Assembly (NCBI GenBank): GCA_902800305.1
Contig: CADCDP010000015.1
Coordinates: 1-64,000 of the forward strand
DNA from: an uncultured Bacteroidales bacterium
GTDB lineage: Bacteria; Bacteroidota; Bacteroidia; Bacteroidales; Bacteroidaceae
Direction of reading: 5' to 3'
Length of the DNA stretch: 64,000 nucleotides
How positions within the stretch are numbered: the stretch's first letter is position 1; each line of letters opens with the position of its first letter. Shown here piece after piece: positions 28,776 to 37,235 of the stretch. The notes below the pieces were generated by a model that saw only the letters and a program-made list of their open reading frames with translations, was not told the origin of the DNA and made no database searches. The position numbers were made by a program, and so were the translations under genes.

Positions 28776-30323
28776 ATGATGCGTATGAAAACAAAACTTT
28801 TACTTCTTTTTACGGTGTTGACACTGATGAGTGTCAATATGGAGGCTTCTGCCATGGATGGCATGAAACAAGAGCCAAGTATGGGACAGGCAGGATGGAT
28901 GCCTACGGGAAATTGTGTCGCCGATGCACAGGACGAAGAGGAGAGTGCGTCGGAAAGTCCGCGCGACATGTTCTGGATGGGTTGGGACTTAACGGGAAAG
29001 ATGGTGAATTTCGACTATAGCATAGGACTGTGCGATGGATGGACGATAGAGGGCAGCAAAGAGTTCTCTATTGGTGGTACGGAAGACCACAAGTGCTGTG
29101 GCTATTGGGCGAGGTCGACGTTCAACATGTATCAGGTCGTAGAAAATCTTCCAGCAGGTGAGTACGAAGTGGAAGTGCATGGATTCTACCGCTATTTGGG
29201 CTTAGGTTATGCTTGGCTCGCCTACAAGAATCAAACGAATGACTATGTGAAGGAAGGTGGAGCACCTGTGTCTTTCTATGTGAATGATAAAGAAACTCCT
29301 TTTACCAATGTCTTCGAGGAACCCGTGCCATACGGAACACTCTACAACGCTTCTGACTTGACTGGAACTTTTATCGACAAACCGTTAGAGGACGGAGAGG
29401 GGCACTGGTATCCTAATGGCCATTACAACGCAGCCTTGGCTTTCGATGCAGGATTGTATAAAATGACGATTGCTTGCAGGGTGGAAGAAGGAGAGTCGTT
29501 GCGCATCGGCATCAAGGGAGCTACTAATCAGATGTTTGGCTTCATTGGCAGCTGGGCTTGCTGGAGCAAATTCAAATTGATTAAGAAGGATTCAGGAGAG
29601 GAAGAAGAGCCTGAGAAGAATATCACCCTTTATGTGGATGAGGACAATTCCGAGACCATCGACGAGAACGATGAAGAAGTCGCAAATGTGACCATCGAAG
29701 GTTTGTCTTTGGAGACGGATCAGTGGAACACGTTCTGTGTGCCGTTCGACTTGACCGAAGCCCAAATAGAGGAGACTTTAGGCGAGGGTGCCGATGTGGA
29801 AGCTCTGGTCGGTTCTTCCTATAACGAGGAAACCCAGCGACTGCACCTCGACTTTGAGCCACGTACGGTCATCGAGGCGGGTATGCCTTACGTGGTGAAA
29901 GTGGCTGCCGACGTGGAAGACCCAGTCTTTAATCAAGTGATTATCAACAACATTGAACCCATCACAGTCACCACGACCTGTGCATCCATGACAGGCAGTT
30001 ACAGCCCTACCCCACTCACAGAGGGCGACAAGAACACGTTGTACGTTGTCGATAATCAATTCGTCTATCCCACCACAGCCACTACACTTCCTGCTACGAA
30101 ATGCTGGTTCACATTATTGGGTACAGCGATACAGGATAATAGTTCCAACGGAATTAAGGGAGTTCGATTCGCTTTCAAAAACTCGCCAGCTACAGGCATC
30201 TTCAACATCAAGTCTTCGTTGGAAGCAGAGGATGAGAGCTGGTACACGTTGCAAGGTGTCCGCGTAACTACGCCTCAAAAGGGTATCTACATTTACAAAG
30301 GAAAGAAAGTATTCATGAAATAA
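28776..30323 (+). CDS. Secreted protein with GKKV-type C-terminal tail
   Basis: A 515-residue exported protein of unknown function. I chose the ATG at 28776 (MMRMKTKLLLLFTVLTLMSV, signal peptide) because the promoter lies downstream of the longer frame's ATG. The N-terminal half (about 50-280) looks like a carbohydrate-binding-type beta-sandwich (YQVVENLPAGEYEVEVHGFYRY, SWACWSKFKL). An acidic linker with EEEEPEK follows, then a module starting WNTFCVPFDLTEAQIEETLG that recurs in the protein at 33954. The end WYTLQGVRVTTPQKGIYIYKGKK resembles tails on secreted Bacteroidales proteins and may be a sorting or anchoring signal. Conserved function not recognised. Confidence 0.7.
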   Translation: MMRMKTKLLLLFTVLTLMSVNMEASAMDGMKQEPSMGQAGWMPTGNCVADAQDEEESASESPRDMFWMGWDLTGKMVNFDYSIGLCDGWTIEGSKEFSIGGTEDHKCCGYWARSTFNMYQVVENLPAGEYEVEVHGFYRYLGLGYAWLAYKNQTNDYVKEGGAPVSFYVNDKETPFTNVFEEPVPYGTLYNASDLTGTFIDKPLEDGEGHWYPNGHYNAALAFDAGLYKMTIACRVEEGESLRIGIKGATNQMFGFIGSWACWSKFKLIKKDSGEEEEPEKNITLYVDEDNSETIDENDEEVANVTIEGLSLETDQWNTFCVPFDLTEAQIEETLGEGADVEALVGSSYNEETQRLHLDFEPRTVIEAGMPYVVKVAADVEDPVFNQVIINNIEPITVTTTCASMTGSYSPTPLTEGDKNTLYVVDNQFVYPTTATTLPATKCWFTLLGTAIQDNSSNGIKGVRFAFKNSPATGIFNIKSSLEAEDESWYTLQGVRVTTPQKGIYIYKGKKVFMK

Positions 30324-30347
30324 AAACAATTTAATCAATCCAAAAAG

Positions 30348-30491
30348 ATGAACAAGAATTTGCTAAAGAAGGCATACACGATGCCACGTATCCATGTACT
30401 CGGTCTCATGGCCCAGAATCAAGTGTTGGTTGGCTCAGAGAGAGAACCTGGCTTCGCTGTCGAAACGAATCTCCCAGGTCTGGGAGTTTAA
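30348..30491 (+). CDS. 47-residue ORF, possible precursor-like peptide
   Basis: Begins MNKNLLKKAYTMPRIHVLGL and continues to VLVGSEREPGFAVETNLPGLGV. A basic start, then a Y-x-x-P block, a hydrophobic stretch and L-V-G-S followed by a variable tail, recalls numerous short Prevotella/Bacteroides ORFs of unknown function. It lies 24 bp after the secreted protein gene and 210 bp before a PF14907-type nucleotidyltransferase, a family often found near modified-peptide genes. A 7-bp hairpin (CTCCCAG, GT, CTGGGAG) overlaps its stop. Coding status is uncertain: length is small and no homologue was checked. Confidence 0.4.
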   Translation: MNKNLLKKAYTMPRIHVLGLMAQNQVLVGSEREPGFAVETNLPGLGV

Positions 30492-30558
30492 GGAGGGTGG
30501 AATCCTGCCTACGGTGACAGACAAGCAATGTAAAACTGTCTGACAAAAAAGAGTGCGC

Positions 30559-30655
30559 CCCCAATGGTGCATTTTCGCACCCGTCGGGTACGGTAAGCCG
30601 CACCCGACGGGTGCGATGCGTCGGACCCGTCGGGTGCGATTAGGAAGCAACGAGC
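30559..30655. repeat. Triple-palindrome element, copy 2
   Basis: Core 30575-30640 contains CGCACCCGTCGGGT, GCACCCGACGGGTGC and GGACCCGTCGGGTGCGAT. The right flank TAGGAAGCAACGAGC places CGAGC exactly 15 nt after the core, as in the other copies. The left flank is diverged. It sits between the 47-codon ORF and the nucleotidyltransferase gene. Confidence 0.8.
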
Positions 30656-30701
30656 TAACTATAAAAGGAGTGATTTCAATGGGTATCACCAAACGAAAAG
30701 C

Positions 30702-31805
30702 ATGGGACATACAGAAATACAGAGTGACAGGCTGAGAGCCTGGAAGGGGAAAGGATGGCAAAAACACTCTTTCTTTGTGTTGCTGCGCTATGCGCTGCAC
30801 ATCAGCGAGGAACTGCCCCAATCCATTTCCACTACTGAATGGGGAGAAATCTACACCATAGCGCAGGAACAAAATGTGATGGGGGTTCTATTTGCGGCTA
30901 TCAGACGGATGCCTGCTGCATTGCAACCGCCACACGCACTATATTTGATGTGGTATGCCGAGGCGGAGCGAATTGCCCAAGCCAACGAACTGGCCAATGA
31001 GGAAGCAAAAAGATGGACTGAGGTGTTCGCAGGAATGGGGGCAAGGACGTGTGTACTGAAGGGGCAAGGAAACGCTCTTTTATATACAGAGGACGGAATA
31101 CGGACACCTGGTGACCTCGACATTTATGTGGAGGGAGGGCAAGAACAAGTCATGCAGCTATTGGAGGGGTTGCATCTGGAAGGACGTGTCTGCGAACATC
31201 ACTTCCATGTGGACGGGAAGGGCGGCATCCCTGTGGAAGTGCATTTCAAAGCCTCCCAAGGGAGCCTGAACCCACGGTTCAACAGAAGGGTTCAGAAATG
31301 GATGATGGATGAATTGCGGACTACTGTTTCCGCAAAAGATTTCTATATACCCACACCAAGGTTCAACAGGGTGATGCAACTATCCCACATGCAGCACCAC
31401 TTCGTAGCCGACGGAGTGTCTTTGCGCCAACTGATTGATTATTATTTTGTGTTGAAGAGTGAAAAATGCCCCGACATGGAGCAGGAGATGAAGTGGTTGG
31501 GGCTGAATCACTTCGGACAGGCTGTCATGCACGTGATGCGAACTGTTTTCTGGCTGGACAAGGAGCATTTGCCTGTACATCCCAACAGGCAGCGGGGAAA
31601 AGTGCTCTTAGATGCTGTGATGCAGAAAGGAAGTTTCGGAAAATATCATGCGGTGAGTTTCGACGATTGGCCTTTCATCGCACGGAATATACGACACACG
31701 CTGGTTTTAATCTATTATTGTTGGCTCTTTCCCAACGAATACAGCATAATTTGGAGCAATTATTGGAAAAATTTCTATAAGAAGCACCACGTGCGGAGGG
31801 CTTAA
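30702..31805 (+). CDS. Nucleotidyltransferase family protein (PF14907-like)
   Basis: A 367-residue protein with the nucleotidyltransferase signature of the uncharacterised NTP_transf_5 family: TCVLKGQGNALLYTEDGIRTPGDLDIYV, where the Asp pair in GDLDI should bind metal, followed by the third acidic site in PVEVHFK. The N-terminal 100 residues are helical (LLRYALHISEELP). Family members often occur in peptide-modification clusters or alone; the substrate is unknown. The exact start is uncertain; several Met codons are absent near the front, so the ATG at 30702 is used. A palindromic element lies just upstream and no clear promoter was seen. Confidence 0.75.
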   Translation: MGHTEIQSDRLRAWKGKGWQKHSFFVLLRYALHISEELPQSISTTEWGEIYTIAQEQNVMGVLFAAIRRMPAALQPPHALYLMWYAEAERIAQANELANEEAKRWTEVFAGMGARTCVLKGQGNALLYTEDGIRTPGDLDIYVEGGQEQVMQLLEGLHLEGRVCEHHFHVDGKGGIPVEVHFKASQGSLNPRFNRRVQKWMMDELRTTVSAKDFYIPTPRFNRVMQLSHMQHHFVADGVSLRQLIDYYFVLKSEKCPDMEQEMKWLGLNHFGQAVMHVMRTVFWLDKEHLPVHPNRQRGKVLLDAVMQKGSFGKYHAVSFDDWPFIARNIRHTLVLIYYCWLFPNEYSIIWSNYWKNFYKKHHVRRA

Positions 31806-31871
31806 CGAGAGGATGTTGGAAATAATTGCAATTTTTTTTGTTTTTATTTTCGTTTTTCCAATTATAATTCG

Positions 31872-31879
31872 TACTTTTG
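31872..31879 (+). promoter_or_regulatory. -7 element for fbp
   Basis: TACTTTTG, a TAnnTTTG match, 18 nt before the ATG. It overlaps the upstream in-frame TTG at 31877, arguing that translation begins at 31898. Confidence 0.5.
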
Positions 31880-31897
31880 TGGCGTAAACACAATTCC

Positions 31898-33910
31898 ATG
31901 GAAAATAAGAAGGAAAACATATTGACTGAAGAGGAAATCAGGGAGGACTTGAGGTATTTGCAGTTGCTGGCTCAAAGCTATCCGAATGTAGCAGAGGCGA
32001 GTTGCGAAATTATCAACCTTGAGGCAATACTGAATCTGCCGAAGCCGACGGAACACTTCATCAGTGACCCGCATGGGGAGAGTGATGCGTTCAACCATGT
32101 GTTGCGGAATGCGTCGGGCTATGTGAAGCGGAAGGTGGAGGAAATTTTTGGTCCCACTCTGAGGTTAGCGGAAAAGCAGGAACTGTGTACGCTGATTTAC
32201 TACCCCGAAGCGAAGCTGCAACGCATCAAGGCCGCTGAGACGAACATGGAGGATTTCTACATCATTACGCTGAACCAGCTGATTAAGGTGCTCCGTGAGG
32301 TCAGCTCGAAATACACACGCAGCAAGATTCGGAAGGAACTGCCTGAGGAGTTTGGCTACATCATCGAGGAACTGCTGCACGAGAGCCATAGCGGCGTGGG
32401 TGAGAAGCGGCATCAATATTATAATGTGATTGTGCAGACCATCATCGACACACAACGAGCAGACCATTTTATCGTGTCTATCTGCAACCTCATCCAGCGA
32501 CTCGCCATCGACCGTCTGCATCTGCTGGGCGACATCTTCGACCGTGGACCTGGGGCGCACCTCATCATGGAGACATTGATGCACTACCATCACTTTGACA
32601 TTGTGTGGGGTAATCACGACATCGAGTGGTTTGGTGCAGCGGCTGGCAACAGAGCTTGCATCGCCAACGTACTCCGTCTCTCGCTGCGTTATGGCAATCT
32701 GGCAACGTTGGAGGATGGCTACGGCATCAACCTTCTGCCACTGGCTACGTTTGCCATGGAAACTTACAAGGATGACCCTTGCAAGCAGTTTGCCGCCAAC
32801 GAACTGGGCAAAGAGAGTCAGCATGACAAGAAGACGAATCGCCTCATCGCTCAGATGCACAAGGCGATTACCATCATTCAGTTCAAGGAGGAGGCTCGGA
32901 TTATCGACCGCCGACCAGAGTTCGACATGGCAGGACGGAAGATGCTGGAACACATCTACTTTGCCAATGGAACGTGCTTCATCGAAGGTAATGAGTACGA
33001 GATGCTGGACACGTTCTTGCCCACTGTTAATAAGGAGAATCCGAATGCGCTGACGGAGGAAGAAGAACTGCTGATGGCGAAGTTGGAGCATTCGTTCCGC
33101 ACAAGCGACAAGTTGCAGCGTCACGTCCAATGTCTGTTGGCGCATGGAGGAATGTTCTCGATAGCGAACAGCAATTTGATGTATCATGCCACCGTTCCGC
33201 TGAATGCTGACGGGTCGCTGAAAGAAGTGGAAATTAGCGGAAAGAAGTATAAGGGCATGGCACTGATGAAGAAGACAAGCCACATCGTGCGTGAGGCTTT
33301 CAACGAGGACACGCCACGGGAACGGAAGGATTTTGCGAAGGACTACATTTGGTATCTGTGGTGTGGAAAGAACTCGCCACTCTTCGATAAGGACAAGATG
33401 ACCACTTTTGAGCGATACTTCATAAAGGATAAAGCAACCCACACGGAGACAAAGGGTTATTACTATCAGTATAACAACGACGAGAAGACGGTTGACATGA
33501 TTCTGGACAACTTCGGAGTGGAAGGAAAGCACCGCCACATCATCAATGGACACACGCCCGTGAAGGTGCTGAAAGGAGAAACGCCCATCAAGGCAAACGG
33601 AAAGTTGCTCGTTATTGACGGTGGGTTCTCCCGTGCTTATCAACCTGAAACAGGCATCGCTGGCTACACACTCACTTTCCATAGCCGTGGGCTCGACCTC
33701 GTGCAGCATCAGCCTTTCCGCTCCGCTGAGGATGCCATTCAGAACGGTAACGACATCAAGAGTTCGACACAGATTGTAGAGTTAAATTCGCAGCGTATGT
33801 ATGTGAAGGACACAGACAAAGGGAAGGTGCTCATAGCCAAAGTAGAGAACTTGAAACGTCTCTTGTATGCCTACCGGCATGGATTCATTAAGGAAGTGAA
33901 TAATCACTAA
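31898..33910 (+). CDS. fbp: Class III fructose-1,6-bisphosphatase
   Basis: Gluconeogenic enzyme converting fructose-1,6-bisphosphate to fructose-6-phosphate. At 670 residues it matches the large class III enzyme of Firmicutes and Bacteroidetes, a metallophosphatase. Metal-binding motifs are visible: SDPHGESD near the N-terminus, LLGDIFDRGPG, VWGNHDIEWFG and NGHTPVKV. The ATG at 31898 gives MENKKENILTEEEIRED. Downstream is a 43-bp A/C-rich spacer before a secreted protein gene. Unrelated in sequence to the class I enzyme of enterobacteria. Confidence 0.95.
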   Translation: MENKKENILTEEEIREDLRYLQLLAQSYPNVAEASCEIINLEAILNLPKPTEHFISDPHGESDAFNHVLRNASGYVKRKVEEIFGPTLRLAEKQELCTLIYYPEAKLQRIKAAETNMEDFYIITLNQLIKVLREVSSKYTRSKIRKELPEEFGYIIEELLHESHSGVGEKRHQYYNVIVQTIIDTQRADHFIVSICNLIQRLAIDRLHLLGDIFDRGPGAHLIMETLMHYHHFDIVWGNHDIEWFGAAAGNRACIANVLRLSLRYGNLATLEDGYGINLLPLATFAMETYKDDPCKQFAANELGKESQHDKKTNRLIAQMHKAITIIQFKEEARIIDRRPEFDMAGRKMLEHIYFANGTCFIEGNEYEMLDTFLPTVNKENPNALTEEEELLMAKLEHSFRTSDKLQRHVQCLLAHGGMFSIANSNLMYHATVPLNADGSLKEVEISGKKYKGMALMKKTSHIVREAFNEDTPRERKDFAKDYIWYLWCGKNSPLFDKDKMTTFERYFIKDKATHTETKGYYYQYNNDEKTVDMILDNFGVEGKHRHIINGHTPVKVLKGETPIKANGKLLVIDGGFSRAYQPETGIAGYTLTFHSRGLDLVQHQPFRSAEDAIQNGNDIKSSTQIVELNSQRMYVKDTDKGKVLIAKVENLKRLLYAYRHGFIKEVNNH

Positions 33911-33953
33911 ATAAACAAACTAAACAACCAAACCACTAAAACAATCAAAGCGT
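33911..33953. repeat. Iterated AAACAAC-type spacer after fbp
   Basis: The spacer reads as about five 8-nt units of form NAAACAAC (AAACAAAC, TAAACAAC, CAAACCAC, TAAAACAA). It contains almost no G and should be unstructured as RNA, placing an open leader in front of the next ATG. Confidence 0.5.
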
Positions 33954-34718
33954 ATGAAGAAGCTATTACTCATGGCGGCGATTGCCCTCAGCAGCATCGG
34001 CGCAAACGCTCAGCAAAATCTGACGCTGAGCACGTACAAGGGTACAGACCTTGCAAAGTACACAGGCAAGACACTCAACGTATCGGTAAACCGCTACGTC
34101 TTCAACGGATGGAACACCATTTCTCTTCCTTTCGACCTGACGGAAGCACAAGTGAACGAAGCTTTCGGTAATGACTGTCGGTTGGAAAGACTGGTCGGTG
34201 TGGAGAACGATGGTTCAAACATCAGACTGAATTTCCAGGATTGCAAAGCTGAAGGCATTAGGGCTAATGTTCCTTACATCCTGCACTACACGGGCGAAAC
34301 TGGCACTAAGAGTTTCAAGACTGAGAATGTGGCCGTTTATGACGCTCCTTCTGCCATCACTTTCACGGCTGAAGGTACGGGCGAAACAGTCACGATGGCT
34401 TGTGCCAAGACTCAGAAAGCAGCTGAAGGTCTCTATGGCATTTTGGCTAAGGACAACGCTGAGGCAACATTCGTGAATGTGAATTCCATCTCAACAGGTT
34501 TCTATGCCACCCGTTGCTACATTCAGCTGTCTAACGGCAACTCGACTTTGCTGACCACTAACCACATCGGTAGCGACGTAACTGACATCAAGTCGGTGGT
34601 GAAGGCTGGCGAACGAGTTGAAGTGTACAACCTTTCTGGTGTAAAGGTAGCTGAAGACGTAAAGGGCCTCAAGAGGGGTATTTACGTAGTAAAGGGTAAG
34701 AAGGTGATGGTGAAGTAA
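33954..34718 (+). CDS. Small secreted protein with GKKV-type tail
   Basis: A 254-residue exported protein: signal peptide MKKLLLMAAIALSSIGANAQ, then beta-rich sequence. Residues around 48-80 (WNTISLPFDLTEAQVNEAFG...LERLVG) match a module in the secreted protein at 28776. The end EVYNLSGVKVAEDVKGLKRG followed by IYVVKGKKVMVK is the same kind of C-terminal tail. It may be little more than that module plus the tail. Function not recognised. It lies 43 bp after fbp and is followed by a long inverted repeat. Confidence 0.65.
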   Translation: MKKLLLMAAIALSSIGANAQQNLTLSTYKGTDLAKYTGKTLNVSVNRYVFNGWNTISLPFDLTEAQVNEAFGNDCRLERLVGVENDGSNIRLNFQDCKAEGIRANVPYILHYTGETGTKSFKTENVAVYDAPSAITFTAEGTGETVTMACAKTQKAAEGLYGILAKDNAEATFVNVNSISTGFYATRCYIQLSNGNSTLLTTNHIGSDVTDIKSVVKAGERVEVYNLSGVKVAEDVKGLKRGIYVVKGKKVMVK

Positions 34719-34744
34719 AGGTTCTTTTTATAAAGATTCTTTTG

Positions 34745-34845
34745 TAAAGGTTAAAGTTTAAGGTTTAAAGTTTAAAGATGCTAACGCGGTGTTTGCAAAC
34801 AAACCGCATGGTCTTTAAACTTTAAACCTTAAACTTCAACCTTTA
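34745..34845. terminator. Long inverted repeat between convergent genes
   Basis: Arms at 34745-34777 and 34813-34845 are near-perfect complements, 33 bp each, built from iterated GTTTAAAG/CTTTAAAC words; an inner GCGGTTTG-like pairing (GCGGT, ACCGC) caps the stem. The position between two convergent genes and the A/T-rich symmetrical arms fit a bidirectional terminator. Confidence 0.65.
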
Positions 34846-34855
34846 CTTTAAACCA

Positions 34856-35587
34856 TTACCAGTCGTCATCGTCGTTACCTACGATTCCATGCTTCACAGC
34901 CTCCTCGACTTTGTCCATAATAGCGTTGGAGTAGGCATGAGCCATGACAAGAGCTTTGGAGCAGGTACGCTTCTGGGGGTCTTTCTCGACAAAGGGATAG
35001 TGCTTGGCTATCTCCCACTGCTCATCGTAGAGGTTGGCATTCGTCTTGTCTTCTTTCTTACGCTTCGAGTCCCCGTAGGTCTTGTGGTTATCGTCAGTGG
35101 GGCTAAGCCATCCACCGCTGATGTCGGCCAGGATGTCGTAGTTCTGCACCGTGTAGGTGACACGAATCTTGCCGTCCTTGATGTCGAGACGGATAACAGG
35201 GGTGATACTGACGGAGTATTTGTTCAACGTACCTGTATGCTCCACGATGTTGGCAATAGTGGAGGAAATGATGATGCAACCAGCGTCTTTGTCGTTGAGC
35301 GTAATGGCTTGTTTATCCTTAAAGGTAGCTGTAGCCCAATAGTTTAAGGCAACATAAAGCTGCTGTTTCGTTTTGCCTGGAGCATCAACCACCTGCTGGT
35401 AGGTAAGAGAGGCGTTTTTGTCAAGCGTCAGTGTACTGGCCAAATTTGCCGCAGCTTCAAGCCACTTGTCACCATAGCGTTCCTTAGCGTATTTCTCCAA
35501 GTCGGCAGCTTTCATCACTTGGGCTTGTACACTCATTGTGCCGCAGAACAGGATGGCGGCAAACATCCATCGAAATAATCTTCTCAT
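34856..35587 (-). CDS. DUF4468-type secreted protein
   Basis: A 243-residue exported protein with signal peptide MRRLFRWMFAAILFCGTMSVQA. The body (LNYWATATFKDKQAITLNDKDAGCIIISSTIANI...VIRLDIKDGKIRVTYTVQNYDI) has the alternating strand pattern of DUF4468, a common Bacteroidetes domain with a TBP-like fold and unknown role. The C-terminus is acidic (GNDDDDW). It lies 74 bp downstream of the beta-helix gene on the same strand and may be co-transcribed. Confidence 0.65.
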   Translation of the reverse strand: MRRLFRWMFAAILFCGTMSVQAQVMKAADLEKYAKERYGDKWLEAAANLASTLTLDKNASLTYQQVVDAPGKTKQQLYVALNYWATATFKDKQAITLNDKDAGCIIISSTIANIVEHTGTLNKYSVSITPVIRLDIKDGKIRVTYTVQNYDILADISGGWLSPTDDNHKTYGDSKRKKEDKTNANLYDEQWEIAKHYPFVEKDPQKRTCSKALVMAHAYSNAIMDKVEEAVKHGIVGNDDDDW

Positions 35588-35661
35588 TGTATTACTTTAG
35601 TTTTATTGGGTGAAACAAACAAAATTCCTCAATTACTTAGGTAAAGACAACGACAGAAGGG

Positions 35662-37191
35662 TTATTCCCCTCTGGCGTTGACATAGTGACCGTCGGGTCC
35701 TATCTCCCGACCCTGAATGTTTTTGTCAATAGGATTCTCAGAGAACCAGTTCTTGGCACCAGATTGGTCGGCAAGGTTGATGGTGCCGAGGTTCTCTGTG
35801 GGGTGGTAGATGGCGCAACCAGACAGATAGAACTCATCGTCGAAGTTGAAGAGTGACGCATCGCCCCAGTTGGCGTAGAAACGACAGTCCTCGAAAACAG
35901 TGCCCACGCAGTTCCGACTTTCGACAAGGGAATACTCGCGGTTGTTGAAGAAGTCGCAGTGGGTGCAGTGGACGGCTTCGGAGTTGCGCAGGGTCATAAT
36001 GCCATAAGTGCAGTCATGGATTTTGCTGGAAAAAATCGAGAAACTGTTAGTACCGTCGATGTCGAGTCCATAGGTGCCGCAACCGTAGAGGTCGCAATTG
36101 ATGACCACGTCTCTCCATCCGCGTGTAATGCCGATAACACCCCCTTCGCAGTGCCCATCATCGGTGTGGCCAATAGTCAGATTGTCCACCGTACACTGGT
36201 CGCAATCTACGAAGCGCAGACAGAAGGCATAGCGAGGTTCCACGACGATGCGCGAATTGCCTTCGCCCTCGATAATAAGCTGCTTCATGTTGACGAGGGT
36301 CAACTGTCGTCCGTCGAACACTTCTTCACTGACCACCACTGCACGACCTTCGTGGATTCCGTTGGACACATCGGGCATCCACATCTTGTAGCGCGTACGG
36401 AAGAGGCTCTCATCATTGAGCATCGGTGTCAGGTTAATCTCCGTGTTCTTGGCCACCAGCACATTGCGGTTGGAGCCAAGGGCATTGAGGAACTGTTCGG
36501 CGGTATAAACACGGATGTAGTCATCGTCCTTGTACTTGATGGTCTCGCCAAAACTGCCTGTGGGAGCTGACACTTGCACGTTGCCAGCAGGACGGCCTAA
36601 TTGCTCCTGATGGAATTGGGAACCATCCCACTTCATCAGTATCTGCACTTCGCTTTGCGGGGCATGGATGGTAGCCATGATGTCCTTGCCCGATTGTGGC
36701 AAGACGTAAGAAACTACTTGACTGACGTTGATGGCAGCACCGATGTCCTGTCTCGACAACCACTTCATGGTCTTCGTCTGGTTGTCGTAGAGGTAGAACT
36801 TGAGCGTGGTGTATTCCGAAATGACAGGATGCCCTTGTTCCACCCAACCACTGTTCAAGGCCACAATCTTCTGCTTTTGGTTGGCGCAGTTCCAGTAGCA
36901 GAACTCCACGTAACAGTAAGTGTTGGCCGTATAGTGTTTGTCGAAACGGGCAAAGCCGTTCTTCACGTCCACGGTGAAAGCGACACCATCTTCCAACGGT
37001 TTGCCTTGCCGACGGCGTGTCCAGTTCTCAGTGACATCTTTGACAAGTTCATCGCCATCATGGGAAAGTGCAGCTGTCACGAAGTCATTAATGGTGGGTC
37101 TTGCACCCGAAAAGTTGACGCGGATATTCTGTTGCGCCATCACTGACAGGCTCATCACAAGAGCCGTAGCCATAAGAATATATTTCTTCAT
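35662..37191 (-). CDS. Secreted right-handed beta-helix protein
   Basis: A 509-residue exported protein. Start at 37191 (MKKYILMATALVMSLSVMAQ, signal peptide); an ATG 12 codons upstream adds a charged stretch. Residues 1-220 form a Bacteroidetes-type N-terminal domain (NIRVNFSGARPTINDFVTAALSH). The C-terminal half has beta-helix coils: VDCDQCTVDNLTIGHTDDGH, GVIGITRGWRDVVINCDLYG, GLDIDGTNSFSIFSSKIHD, GIMTLRNSEAVHCTHCDFFNN, with recurring Asn/Cys/Asp turns typical of pectin-lyase-like folds. Catalytic residues are not obvious; it may bind or cleave polysaccharide. It follows the TMEM43-family gene. Confidence 0.7.
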   Translation of the reverse strand: MKKYILMATALVMSLSVMAQQNIRVNFSGARPTINDFVTAALSHDGDELVKDVTENWTRRRQGKPLEDGVAFTVDVKNGFARFDKHYTANTYCYVEFCYWNCANQKQKIVALNSGWVEQGHPVISEYTTLKFYLYDNQTKTMKWLSRQDIGAAINVSQVVSYVLPQSGKDIMATIHAPQSEVQILMKWDGSQFHQEQLGRPAGNVQVSAPTGSFGETIKYKDDDYIRVYTAEQFLNALGSNRNVLVAKNTEINLTPMLNDESLFRTRYKMWMPDVSNGIHEGRAVVVSEEVFDGRQLTLVNMKQLIIEGEGNSRIVVEPRYAFCLRFVDCDQCTVDNLTIGHTDDGHCEGGVIGITRGWRDVVINCDLYGCGTYGLDIDGTNSFSIFSSKIHDCTYGIMTLRNSEAVHCTHCDFFNNREYSLVESRNCVGTVFEDCRFYANWGDASLFNFDDEFYLSGCAIYHPTENLGTINLADQSGAKNWFSENPIDKNIQGREIGPDGHYVNARGE

Positions 37192-37235
37192 TTTCTTATC
37201 TGGATAATATCGATTGATTAGTTTCATGCGTTTTT

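Noticed and set aside
32165..33709. 514-codon minus-strand ORF opposite fbp
   Set aside because: Fully inside the class III fructose-1,6-bisphosphatase gene and without any recognisable domain; a reverse-frame shadow.
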